From JBBDRV01 sp040905285 (GTDB lineage Bacteria; Bacteroidota; Rhodothermia; Balneolales; Balneolaceae), in the NCBI GenBank assembly GCA_040905285.1, contig JBBDRV010000033.1, positions 1 through 11,379 of the forward strand: a stretch of DNA of 11,379 bases. The letters run 5' to 3'. The notes under the pieces were generated by a model that ran no database searches, was not told where the DNA came from, and saw only the letters and a list, made by a program, of their open reading frames with translations. Every line of letters starts with the position of its first letter. Position 1 is the stretch's first letter. Position numbers and translations under genes: made by a program. Of the stretch, positions 1 through 6,583 are shown in pieces.

Positions 1-187
1 GGGGATAGGTCATCATCATCAGCTGGCCGTAATAGCTTGGATCGGTAAAAATCTCCTGGTAACCGGTCATGCTGGTGTTGAAGCATAATTCGCCGCCACA
101 GGTTCCATTGACACCAATGGCATTGCCATGTACGACTGTACCGTCGGAAAGGGCCAGAATTGCCTTATTTCTTGGATAGAGGGTCAT
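1..187 (-). CDS. carA: Carbamoyl-phosphate synthase small subunit, N-terminal part (cut by window edge)
   Basis: The first 62 codons of CarA, the glutamine amidotransferase subunit that hydrolyses glutamine and feeds ammonia to CarB for carbamoyl phosphate, the precursor of pyrimidines and arginine in the cytoplasm. The translation starts MTLYPRNKAILALSDGT and carries the family's N-terminal signature: a LALSDGTVVHG strand, then CGGELCFNTSMTGYQEIFTD, then PSYYGQLMMMTYP. These match the well-known 'vfNTsMTGYqEilTDPSY.gQ...mTYP' block. The ATG at 185-187 places this block at the usual distance from the N-terminus. The glutaminase domain with its catalytic Cys-His-Glu lies beyond the window. A strong hairpin with a U-tract sits about 60 bases upstream of the start and could be an attenuator. 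Identification is confident; regulation is inferred. Confidence 0.93.
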   Translation of the reverse strand, partial: MTLYPRNKAILALSDGTVVHGNAIGVNGTCGGELCFNTSMTGYQEIFTDPSYYGQLMMMTYP

Positions 188-245
188 AATCGAAACATAA
201 ATTATAGTTGTGCGGACAGGTGATAAAGGAGGAACAGGACAGGTC

Positions 246-280
246 AAAAAAAATCCGACTACGGATCCCGTGTCGGATTT
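246..280 (-). terminator. Intrinsic terminator or carA leader attenuator
   Basis: The arms AAATCCGAC (251-259) and GTCGGATTT (272-280) pair over 9 bp. After a single-base bulge at 260, an inner ACGG (261-264) pairs with CCGT (268-271) around a three-base loop. Read on the minus strand the stem is followed by an unbroken run of eight U (plus-strand A at 246-253), so it is a canonical Rho-independent terminator for leftward transcription. It lies 170 bases after the antiporter stop codon and about 60 bases before the carA ATG. It could therefore end the antiporter transcript or act as an attenuator inside a carA leader; the sequence does not decide between them. Confidence 0.85.
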
Positions 281-412
281 GTTGACATCTTGTTTCGTAT
301 GTGGAAGAGCTTGATTTGAACTCCTTCATCTGCGCAATTTTAAATTCCCGCTAAGTTAAGGAGAGATAGGCTGACTTGAAAGCAAAAATTTAACTTTGCC
401 GGATTTCTGCAG

Positions 413-439
413 CCGGGTAGACCCGGGGACGGCCCCGTC
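413..439 (-). other. Two GC-rich hairpins just after the antiporter stop
   Basis: CCGGG (413-417) pairs with CCCGG (422-426), and next to it GACG (428-431) pairs with CGTC (436-439). Both lie within 40 bases downstream of the antiporter stop codon on the minus strand. No U-tract follows, so they are not classic terminators. They may protect the 3' end of the mRNA or assist termination. Bases 281-412 show nothing else that I can support. Confidence 0.4.
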
Positions 440-450
440 AAGGCAGGCCG

Positions 451-2010
451 CTAAACAAAAAAGACGACCAGTACGGCATAACTGATCATGGCCAGCATGC
501 CGGCCAATATGGCCAGCGGAAACTGGGTGTATACGTGATCCATCAGGTCACAGCCGGTGGCCAGTGAAGACAGGATGGTTGTATCTGATATGGGTGAGCA
601 CTGGTCGCCGAAAACGCTTCCCCCGATAACCGCTGAAAAACAGAGGGTAAGAAAAAACGGATCAGGTGCAACCGCCCATGCCAGCGGGATGGCAACAGGA
701 AAAACCACGGCATATGTACCCCAGGAAGTACCCGTAGAGAATGCTATCAGCATGCAGAGGACCATCAGCAGGCCAGGCAGGGCTAACGGCGGAATCAGCC
801 CACCCACCATGGCTACAACATAGTCAGCAGTCCCGATTGCATCGGCCACCTCTTTCAGGGCCACGGCAAAGGCGAGTATGATGGCCCCGATGGTAACGCC
901 TTTGCAACCGTCAATAAACCCGTTAATAACTTCCTGCAGCTTCATCCCTTTTGCAAGAGCAATGGCAAACCCTGCCAGCACGGCCAGGATGAAGGCTTCA
1001 GCTATCAGGAGAGTGGGGTCTTCCCGCCGGCCCATAAAAAAATAGGTGACGACATAGGGAATAATCGCCACTCCCAAAAGGGTGCCGATCGGGCCGAAAA
1101 AATCGATCAGCCCCGCATTGTAGTCTGCCGGCACCTTCTGCCGGGTGAGCTCTTCAGCGGCCATGGGCATCGCGTTATCCCGGTCGAGTTTGTTCTCTTC
1201 CCGGGAGCGCCGGATGGCTGCCCTCATTTTTTTCCCGGGGACCCATGGAAGCCATTCCAAGGCAAACAGAAGCGTGATCAGAATGGCAAAAATAGCATAA
1301 AAATTATACGGCAGGGCCGAAAAGAAAAAGGCTATAGTCTGTTGTGTCGTTTCAAGAAAGGGCAGGGTGCCGATGATCAGTCCGCCGACATAGAAAGGCC
1401 ACACATTGAACGGTATAAGGGTTGCCGCCGGAGAGGCTGTTGAATCCACCATATAGGCCAGCTCTTCGTGCGATACGTTATGCCTGTCGGCAACCGGGCG
1501 AACGGTCGCGCCAGTCAATACCGTGCTGATGGTGCCGCCCTGGTGAAATACCAGCCCCATCATCCAGGTGAAGAATTTTGCGGATCTGGGGCCGTGAACC
1601 ATTTTCCTGCTGGCCCATGAGGCGAATTTTTCAGCCCCGCCTGTCCGGGTCCAGATTCCAATCAGTCCGCCAAGCGCCCATAAATAAACGAGGAGTATCA
1701 ATGCAAAACTTTCCGTGCCGATCGAGGGAATGAGAAAGCTTTCTACAATATTGAGATTGCCCGAGATCACACCTCCCAGACAGATCCCGATGAACAGCGC
1801 ACTGACCACCTCACGGGTCCAGAAAGCCAGGACAATCGCAACCAGCGGCGGCACGACAGACCAAAAGCCGTAATGGCCGTTTTGCTCCTGAAAATTCCCT
1901 GAATAATAGATCCCGGCCAGAATTAAAACCAGAAAACCGCTGACATAGAACTTACGGCGTGCAGCCGGATCGCCGTACTTTCTTGAAAAATAACCGGTGG
2001 AGTCGTTCAT
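451..2010 (-). CDS. NhaC-family Na+/H+ antiporter
   Basis: A 519-residue polytopic inner-membrane protein expected to exchange cytoplasmic Na+ for H+ (or a related cation/organic anion swap, as in some NhaC relatives). It starts with a short charged cytoplasmic N-terminus and a first membrane segment near residues 24-40, followed by about ten more hydrophobic segments. Family landmarks are clear: FHQGGTISTVLTGATVRPVAD, a serine/proline-rich VDSTASPAATLIPF segment, STGTSWGTYAVVFPVAIPLAW, and near the C-terminus GDQCSPISD (468-476) followed by TTILSS. Length fits full-size NhaC members. No good Shine-Dalgarno precedes the ATG at 2008-2010, which suits this bacterial group. It appears monocistronic, 204 bases from its upstream neighbour. 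The exact ion specificity cannot be read from sequence. Confidence 0.9.
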   Translation of the reverse strand: MNDSTGYFSRKYGDPAARRKFYVSGFLVLILAGIYYSGNFQEQNGHYGFWSVVPPLVAIVLAFWTREVVSALFIGICLGGVISGNLNIVESFLIPSIGTESFALILLVYLWALGGLIGIWTRTGGAEKFASWASRKMVHGPRSAKFFTWMMGLVFHQGGTISTVLTGATVRPVADRHNVSHEELAYMVDSTASPAATLIPFNVWPFYVGGLIIGTLPFLETTQQTIAFFFSALPYNFYAIFAILITLLFALEWLPWVPGKKMRAAIRRSREENKLDRDNAMPMAAEELTRQKVPADYNAGLIDFFGPIGTLLGVAIIPYVVTYFFMGRREDPTLLIAEAFILAVLAGFAIALAKGMKLQEVINGFIDGCKGVTIGAIILAFAVALKEVADAIGTADYVVAMVGGLIPPLALPGLLMVLCMLIAFSTGTSWGTYAVVFPVAIPLAWAVAPDPFFLTLCFSAVIGGSVFGDQCSPISDTTILSSLATGCDLMDHVYTQFPLAILAGMLAMISYAVLVVFFV

Positions 2011-2091
2011 GCCTGGTTCTGGTGTATCTCTTTTTCGGGAATGAGTCAGTGAAGATAACAGATGGGTTTGAAAAAGCCAGCCAAACTATTA

Positions 2092-2137
2092 GCCGGACGT
2101 CGGACAGGCCCGGTTGCCAAAAGATTTTCTGTCCGGC
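2092..2137. repeat. Competing inverted repeats upstream of the antiporter
   Basis: GCCGGAC (2092-2098) is complementary to GTCCGGC (2131-2137), and CGGACAG (2101-2107) is complementary to CTGTCCG (2129-2135). The right-hand arms overlap, so only one of the two stems can form at a time. The pair lies 80-130 bases upstream of the antiporter start, where its 5' leader would be. This could be a switchable leader structure or chance in a GC-rich spacer. Confidence 0.35.
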
Positions 2138-2159
2138 CGCTAACACCGAACCGGCTGCG

Positions 2160-2176
2160 GATCATCGTCGATGATC
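2160..2176. repeat. Perfect 17-base palindrome between the haem protein and antiporter genes
   Basis: GATCATCGTCGATGATC has two 8-base arms around a single central T. The one-base centre makes it a poor RNA hairpin but a good candidate for a dimeric regulator's DNA operator. It lies about 150 bases upstream of the antiporter ATG and about 40 bases past the stop of the upstream gene. No U-tract follows on either strand. No regulator for it is visible in the window. Confidence 0.4.
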
Positions 2177-2214
2177 TTCGGGGCAGGTCAGCGTCAGCAC
2201 GTCTCCGGAAATCG

Positions 2215-2838
2215 TTAACTGCCGGAGGCATCAAGACTGATTTCTTTTACGTATATCCAGTCGCCGAACTCGGACTGGTCACCGTTGGCGGCATTTGCCG
2301 CGATATTGAAGATAATCGAGCCTGCCCCGGTATCCGGAGCTGTCCATTTGAACGTCCAGCGGGCCAGATTCCCTGAGACCGGCTCCGTGCCGGCTTCAGA
2401 ATGCTGCAGGTAGTCGATGTTGTCATCTGTTGCAGGTGTGAAGGCGAGCCGTTCACCCGGCGTGTCGAAGTGGCCGGCCTGACTCCCGTCTGCAAAACGG
2501 GCAGTCAACTGGAAACCAGCTTTACCAAGATGCTCCCTTTGCACTGTTACAGATATCCGGATCTGTTCACCGGGGCTGTACGTCTCGCCGAGACCCTCTA
2601 CCTCCAGGCTGCCGGCTTTCTTATTCAGATCGTAGTCAAAATGGCAGGTGTGACAAGTCTGTTCGCCGTAACCGCCGGTGTAGGGTCCGTCAAGCTGCTC
2701 GGGATACCCGGCGGAATGAAGGGTACCGGCAGCAGGGGACCTGTCTTCCACCGGATAGCCGGAGGCATTGAGCAGCAGACAGACTGCAACAGGTGACAGG
2801 ATGGCCGGAATCAGTTTCAGGAGGAGTTTTGTCTGCAC
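2215..2838 (-). CDS. Secreted monohaem (CxxCH) protein with Reeler/choice-of-anchor V-like domain
   Basis: A 207-residue exported protein. Residues 1-25 form a signal peptide (Lys-rich start, long hydrophobic stretch). A single c-type haem motif, CHTCH, lies at residues 62-66 in a GEQTCHTCHF context. The rest is a beta-sandwich-like domain with YSPGEQIRISVTVQ, GKAGFQLTARFADG, a YLQHSEAGT segment, WTFKWTAPDTGAG and a terminal NAANGDQSEFGDWIY, the pattern annotated as Reeler-like or 'choice-of-anchor V'. Haem attachment is expected in the periplasm or outside the cell. No Met ligand motif is obvious, so the sixth ligand is unclear. It follows the propeller gene by 16 bases, so the two are probably co-transcribed. 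An electron-transfer or redox-sensing partner role is inference. Confidence 0.75.
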   Translation of the reverse strand: MQTKLLLKLIPAILSPVAVCLLLNASGYPVEDRSPAAGTLHSAGYPEQLDGPYTGGYGEQTCHTCHFDYDLNKKAGSLEVEGLGETYSPGEQIRISVTVQREHLGKAGFQLTARFADGSQAGHFDTPGERLAFTPATDDNIDYLQHSEAGTEPVSGNLARWTFKWTAPDTGAGSIIFNIAANAANGDQSEFGDWIYVKEISLDASGS

Positions 2839-2854
2839 GGTTTTTCCCGCCTGA

Positions 2855-3895
2855 TCAGTTTACCGTCGCACGGCCCAGGTAATTGGTATCCGTACCGAAC
2901 CAGATGGCCCGGTCAGGTTCATGAAATACCATATGCCGTACGGTACCGCCGCCGTTTTCTATCTCTTCGGAAGCGAAAAATTCCTCTGTTGCCGGATCAA
3001 AGCCCACAAGCCTGTTTGGACTGGTGCCGGTAGTGACAACCCAGAGACGATCTTTATGATCTTTGGTCATGGCATAGGGGCGGGCATCATCTCCTTCCGG
3101 CATGGCCCACTCATCAATTTCGCCGGTGGAGGGATTGTACCGGCCGATCTGCCCGGCTGCATAGTCGCAATACCACACGTTGTCATCAGAAGTAACGGCA
3201 ATGCGTCGGGGACGGGCCTCTTCGCGCGGAAGTTCGATCTCTTCCAGTTCCATCGTACCGGGATCTACCGTAGCCAGTTTGTTGGTTCCGAAGAGGGCGA
3301 TCCAGGGGCGTTCCCCGGCAGTATCCATAACAATCCCGTACGGCCGGGAGCGTTCAGCCTGAACCGGGATCACAGATGCATCACCGGTCCGGGTGTTGAA
3401 TTTGCCGATGCCGTTACCACCCTGTGCTGTAAACCAGATGTTTCCCTCATGGTCAATGGCAAATGTATGGGGATCCCGCGCATGCTCTTCATCTATCATG
3501 TATTTGGTGATCTCGCCGGTTTCAGGGTGCATCCTGCCGATGTGGCGTGCACGGTTTCCGGCGTACCACAGGGTTCCGTCATCAGCCACGACAACGGTGT
3601 GCGGGCCGGTTCCGTCCTCCAGGTCATGACGGCCGAATTCAGCGGTCGCGGGATTGAAAAACCCTATGTAGTGAGTCTGCTGCCCGACAAACCAGACGGT
3701 TTCGTCAGGTGCTATATAGGGATCGCGGGGCCTTCCGTCCCAGGGCACCCTCCATTCCTCAATCGTGATCACATCCTCAATCAGGTCGGCATCCTGAACA
3801 GCAACATCCGTTTCACTGTACTCCCGGGAAGTGCGGTCACAGGAAATCAGGCCGGTAAGGCCGATGATCAGTAGGATTGATTGCCAGTATTTCAT
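2855..3895 (-). CDS. Vgb-like (virginiamycin B lyase/SMP-30-type) beta-propeller lipoprotein
   Basis: A 346-residue lipoprotein. The signal ends in a lipobox LISC with the acylated Cys at residue 19. The mature part consists of about seven propeller repeats, each a (V/I/L)W(F/Y) strand followed by (I/L)GR.(N/H)P.TGE: for example VWFVGQQTHYIGFFNP, LWYAGNRARHIGRMHPETGE, IWFTAQGGNGIGKF and VWYCDYAAGQIGRYNPSTGE. This is the streptogramin-lyase (Vgb) superfamily architecture. Most such chromosomal homologues are not antibiotic lyases, and in the blade carrying VWYCDY the usual W(F/Y)TE glutamate is absent, so I do not call resistance. It heads a two-gene unit with the CxxCH protein. A purine-rich AGAGGG lies just upstream of the ATG at 3893-3895. 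Substrate and function are unknown. Confidence 0.8.
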   Translation of the reverse strand: MKYWQSILLIIGLTGLISCDRTSREYSETDVAVQDADLIEDVITIEEWRVPWDGRPRDPYIAPDETVWFVGQQTHYIGFFNPATAEFGRHDLEDGTGPHTVVVADDGTLWYAGNRARHIGRMHPETGEITKYMIDEEHARDPHTFAIDHEGNIWFTAQGGNGIGKFNTRTGDASVIPVQAERSRPYGIVMDTAGERPWIALFGTNKLATVDPGTMELEEIELPREEARPRRIAVTSDDNVWYCDYAAGQIGRYNPSTGEIDEWAMPEGDDARPYAMTKDHKDRLWVVTTGTSPNRLVGFDPATEEFFASEEIENGGGTVRHMVFHEPDRAIWFGTDTNYLGRATVN

Positions 3896-4091
3896 AATAC
3901 CCTCTTTCTTATCGTGTATTCGTTCAGTTTACTGTTTGATCAGCTTGCTTTTCGAACGTATTCTTCAGCTTATTTTTCAAGCGATCTGTTCAGAAGCCAT
4001 AAACAATAATTAATACCAATTATCGGATTATTCCACTTTTATTATTTAAAAATCGTAAACAGGTATAACAGCGGGAACAGCATATCACCCG

Positions 4092-4427
4092 TTATTTGCC
4101 TGCACAGACAATACAGCGTGTTGTGTGCGGCAGGTATTCCAGCCGTCCCAGGGCTATTGGTTTTCCGCACATCATGCAATCGCCGAATCCCTTGTTTCCG
4201 GATCTTTCAAGAGCTTTTTCAAGCCGCTGTTTCAGTTTTTTCTTCTCCCTCAGTGCAGAGTCGTTAATGGTCTTGTTATTGATAGCGTCCATGCGGGAGA
4301 GGCGGCCGATTGATTTATCGGGTTCAACCGGTTTGGTGAGCTCTTTCAGCTCTCCGATTTCCTCGGCAATGTCCCGGAGCTGCTGGCGGATAATCTCCAG
4401 AATTCTCTGTTTCTCTGATTCATTCAT
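4092..4427 (-). CDS. TraR/DksA-family zinc-finger protein
   Basis: A 111-residue cytoplasmic protein. Residues 1-75 are strongly charged and helical, as expected for the DksA coiled-coil hairpin, with GRLSRMDAI (41-49) where the acidic tip would be. The C-terminus has a four-Cys zinc finger, C84-x2-C87 and C105-x2-C108, in the DksA-like frame FGDCMMCGKPI...RLEYLPHTTRCIVCAGK. The family binds the RNA polymerase secondary channel and tunes transcription, often with ppGpp. This short form resembles the compact TraR-type relatives rather than full-length DksA (about 150 residues), so direct ppGpp synergy is uncertain. It starts 23 bases after the yajQ stop and is probably co-transcribed with it. 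Confidence 0.88.
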   Translation of the reverse strand: MNESEKQRILEIIRQQLRDIAEEIGELKELTKPVEPDKSIGRLSRMDAINNKTINDSALREKKKLKQRLEKALERSGNKGFGDCMMCGKPIALGRLEYLPHTTRCIVCAGK

Positions 4428-4450
4428 AAAGGCCGTTCAATTTTTTGCGA

Positions 4451-4939
4451 TTATTTCATATTGATGAACTGGAGAGGGACGTCGTATTTTTTATTTTTCA
4501 AATGCTGTATGACCGACTGGAGGTCATCAATTTTCTTGCCTGAGACCCGGATCTGGTCGTCCTGTATTGCCGGCTGAACTTTTGTCCGGGTACTTTTGAT
4601 ATCTTTTACAATTTTCTTTGCCGTTTCACGGTCTATCCCCTCTTTCAGCATTGCGGTCACCCGCACGTTACCCTGACTGCTGCCTTCCACCGGTCCATAA
4701 TCCAGTATTTTAGGTTCCACGCCACGTTTGATGAAATGTTTGACCAGCATCTCCTGTACGGCTTTCATCTTCATGCTTTCGGCAGCCGTTATATGGATCC
4801 TGTTTTCTTTTCTGTCAAAGTTCACTTCTGTATGGAGCCCCCTGAAATCATAACGCGTGGAGACTTCCTTGAGGGTGTTGTTAACAGCATTGTCCACTTC
4901 CTGTGCATTTACCTGGTTGACGATATCGAAGGATGGCAT
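4451..4939 (-). CDS. yajQ: YajQ-family nucleotide-binding protein
   Basis: A 162-residue cytoplasmic protein matching YajQ over its full usual length (about 160-163). It starts MPSFDIVNQVNAQEVDNAVN and contains STRYDFRG, an AAESMKMKAVQEML helix, KRGVEPKILDYG, then AKKIVKDIKSTRTKVQPAIQDDQIRVSGKKIDDLQSVI, and ends with DVPLQFINMK. These are the hallmark blocks of the two-domain YajQ fold. Homologues bind nucleotides, and one in Xanthomonas binds cyclic di-GMP to control a transcription factor; whether this copy does so is not visible. It is the first gene of a probable two-gene unit with the TraR/DksA-type protein. Confidence 0.95.
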   Translation of the reverse strand: MPSFDIVNQVNAQEVDNAVNNTLKEVSTRYDFRGLHTEVNFDRKENRIHITAAESMKMKAVQEMLVKHFIKRGVEPKILDYGPVEGSSQGNVRVTAMLKEGIDRETAKKIVKDIKSTRTKVQPAIQDDQIRVSGKKIDDLQSVIQHLKNKKYDVPLQFINMK

Positions 4940-5096
4940 AAATGTGCTTGTTTGGGATTGATCAGCATAGATAAAACCGCCAGTATGACTTTATAATACC
5001 CAAATTCAGTGCAATGATAAAGTTCCCGGTGGCCGGATTCCGTCACTTTGTGCAGACCGTGAGGTTTCGCCCCCCGACCTGTTCTCACACCCGTGA

Positions 5097-5582
5097 TTAC
5101 TGACGGGTGGGTTCAGCTGCGGACCTGACAGGAACCGGAATGACTACATCTCCCTGATCTTTGAAATGGAGAGTCAGGTCGAATTCATCGCCTTCCACCA
5201 GGCCATGTGTCAGCTGCATGAACATGACGTGCAGGCCGCCGGGTTCAAAACGAACTGTCGAACCGGCGGGTACGGCAAGGCCGTTCACCTTACGCATGCC
5301 CATCATTCCTTCTTCCTGCTGGAAAGATTCATGGATTTCCGTAAGCTGGGCCACATCCGAAGATACATGGCTCAGGGTATCAGGCTGACCCCCGGAATTG
5401 CTGATCAGAAAATAAGCGGCACTCGTTCTGCCGGTTCCCGCAGGGCGCGCCCACGGCTCCTCGACGGATATGCCCCGGCCTTCGGTCTTTGCAGCATTAT
5501 CGGGTTCTTCCCCCGAATTGCATCCCGTCAGGACCAACCCGGACAGGATAAGCAGACAGACAGTCAGTGAGAAATTCTTCAT
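5097..5582 (-). CDS. PCu(A)C-family periplasmic copper chaperone (lipoprotein)
   Basis: A 161-residue envelope protein that should bind Cu(I) and pass it to the CuA centre of cytochrome oxidase, with SCO. The signal ends at a VLTGC lipobox with the acylated Cys at residue 21. The domain starts with VEEPWARPA (40-48) and AAYFLISN, then carries the copper motif H(M)X10MX21HXM. H84, M96, H118 and M120 are in exact spacing, in the contexts TEIHESF, MMGMRKV and PGGLHVMFM. The optional Met after the first His is Glu85 here. The ATG overlaps the stop of the SCO gene by four bases, so the two are translationally coupled. Length and motif fit the family well. Confidence 0.92.
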   Translation of the reverse strand: MKNFSLTVCLLILSGLVLTGCNSGEEPDNAAKTEGRGISVEEPWARPAGTGRTSAAYFLISNSGGQPDTLSHVSSDVAQLTEIHESFQQEEGMMGMRKVNGLAVPAGSTVRFEPGGLHVMFMQLTHGLVEGDEFDLTLHFKDQGDVVIPVPVRSAAEPTRQ

Positions 5583-6154
5583 AGGCTCTGCAGGTCTTCT
5601 ATAATTATATCCGGCGGCGTCATGCTTCCTCCGTAATCCATGATCAGGCGTGAATCCCGGTCGATCAGCAATATTTTATCTGTATGATTCAGAAAGTAGA
5701 GTTCTTCCCCCGCATCTGTTTCCATAGTATAGGATACCTGGGTTCGTACTCCTGTCCGCTGCATCATCGCTTCAACTTCCTCTTCGGTACCGGTCAGGAA
5801 AGTAAAGGGGGGACGATCCATGCTGAAGGCGCCGGCATATTCTTTCAGTGCTTCCGGAGTGTCTCTTTCCGGATCAAACGTGACAAGCACCAGATGAATG
5901 TCTTCGGGCCGGCCCATTTCCTGCCAGATTTTATGGATATTGGCAGTGATAAATGAGCAGATATCGGGGCAGTTGGTGTAGATGAATCCCATGACAACAG
6001 GAGCCCCCTTGAAATCAGCCGGAAATTGGACAGAATCCCCGTTCTGGTCCACCAGACTATAAGAGACATCGTTATAATCATCTATCGTGCTGCTGCAGCC
6101 GACAGCCAGGAAGGCTCCCAGCAGCAGTAAATAAACAGATACGGGAATCTTCAT
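5579..6154 (-). CDS. SCO1/SenC-family copper-binding thioredoxin-fold lipoprotein
   Basis: A 191-residue envelope protein for assembly of the CuA site of cytochrome c oxidase. A lipoprotein signal ends at VGC (Cys20). The thioredoxin fold carries the SCO copper site: C62 and C66 in TNCPDIC, and H157 in FLNHTDKILLID. Other family blocks are GAPVVMGFIYTNC, LVTFDPERDTPEALKEYA, and PPFTFLTGTEEE. It is the first gene of a two-gene unit and overlaps the PCu(A)C gene by four bases. This pairing is the classic CuA-maturation combination, although no oxidase subunit gene is in the window. The ATG at 6152-6154 is the natural start just before the signal peptide. Confidence 0.94.
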   Translation of the reverse strand: MKIPVSVYLLLLGAFLAVGCSSTIDDYNDVSYSLVDQNGDSVQFPADFKGAPVVMGFIYTNCPDICSFITANIHKIWQEMGRPEDIHLVLVTFDPERDTPEALKEYAGAFSMDRPPFTFLTGTEEEVEAMMQRTGVRTQVSYTMETDAGEELYFLNHTDKILLIDRDSRLIMDYGGSMTPPDIIIEDLQSL

Positions 6155-6291
6155 GGGCGTAGCCGTCTCCGGGGACTATGTTGGTGCTGATCTTGTGCCA
6201 TACGATTATTTCAAGGGGAAATGTAAGGGTTAATCATGAAATAAAAATGAAGAAAGAACCGGCAGGCTCTATTCAGACTCCGCCTTATTCT

Positions 6292-6315
6292 CTCCGCCCG
6301 GCATGCCGGGCGGAG
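6292..6315. terminator. Perfect 24-base GC-rich palindrome, probable end of the B12 operon
   Basis: CTCCGCCCGG (6292-6301) and CCGGGCGGAG (6306-6315) flank CATG, giving a perfect palindrome that would fold into a very stable hairpin. It lies 48 bases past the DUF5522 stop on the minus strand. There is no U-tract on either side, so it is not a textbook Rho-independent terminator. A related ACTCCGCC occurs at 6277-6284 and could compete for pairing. It may end or stabilise the B12 operon mRNA, or be a dispersed repeat; genome-wide copies cannot be checked here. Confidence 0.5.
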
Positions 6316-6333
6316 TTAATGGGAGAGGGGACT

Positions 6334-6351
6334 CTAACGGTCCTAACGGTC
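6334..6351. repeat. Tandem duplication of a 9-base unit
   Basis: CTAACGGTC occurs twice head to tail (6334-6342 and 6343-6351), between the palindrome and the DUF5522 stop codon. It could be a replication-slippage product or a paired binding site. No function can be assigned. Confidence 0.5.
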
Positions 6352-6362
6352 GCCCTGTCCTT

Positions 6363-6563
6363 TCAGGAGGATGAATTATAAGGGCAGTGCAGGCATCCGT
6401 TGCCACAACAGGCTCCACGGTTGAGTAAATATGTCGCCGTAAAGACCAGCATTTCATTTTCATTCATATAGTAATCCCGTCCCTCTTCCGGGCGGGAAGA
6501 GGGAGGGGACTGGTTCTGCCTCCGGTTTTTTCGTACAGGTTTGTTTTTCAAGTCATCAGACAT
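6363..6563 (-). CDS. Small Cys-rich DUF5522 protein in the B12 operon
   Basis: A 66-residue protein. The N-terminal 30 residues are charged, Pro/Ser-rich and probably disordered. The C-terminal half, DYYMNENEMLVFTATYLLNRG then ACCGNGCLHCPYN, matches the DUF5522 pattern of Tyr-rich beta strands followed by C52, C53, C57, H59 and C60. The clustered Cys/His residues suggest metal or Fe-S binding, but no function is established that I know of. There is no signal peptide, so it is cytoplasmic. It starts 20 bases after the beta-propeller gene stops and so is probably the third gene of the riboswitch-controlled operon. An internal hairpin, CCCTCTTCC (6481-6489) with GGAAGAGGG (6495-6503), lies in the disordered linker. 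The alternative Met33 start would drop the linker. Confidence 0.8.
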   Translation of the reverse strand: MSDDLKNKPVRKNRRQNQSPPSSRPEEGRDYYMNENEMLVFTATYLLNRGACCGNGCLHCPYNSSS

Positions 6564-6583
6564 GCCACGGGGATGAAAAGCGG

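Noticed and set aside
391..398. TAACTTTG on the plus strand as a promoter -7 box
   Set aside because: There is no TTTG at the right spacing upstream and no plus-strand gene follows it.
2062..2376. 104-codon open frame on the plus strand starting in the antiporter leader
   Set aside because: It overlaps the end of the haem-protein gene, has no ribosome site or known pattern, and is rich in Arg as expected from a GC-rich shadow frame.
2921..3874. 317-codon open frame on the plus strand
   Set aside because: It is antisense to the propeller gene, has no recognisable family pattern, and the propeller repeats on the other strand are unmistakable.
2855..3895. Streptogramin (virginiamycin B) resistance
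   Set aside because: Only the propeller architecture is shared. The lipoprotein signal, the missing glutamate in one blade and the pairing with a haem protein argue against an antibiotic lyase.
6178..6381. 67-codon open frame on the plus strand between the SCO and DUF5522 genes
   Set aside because: It reads through the 24-base palindrome and into the end of the DUF5522 gene and has no recognisable protein features.
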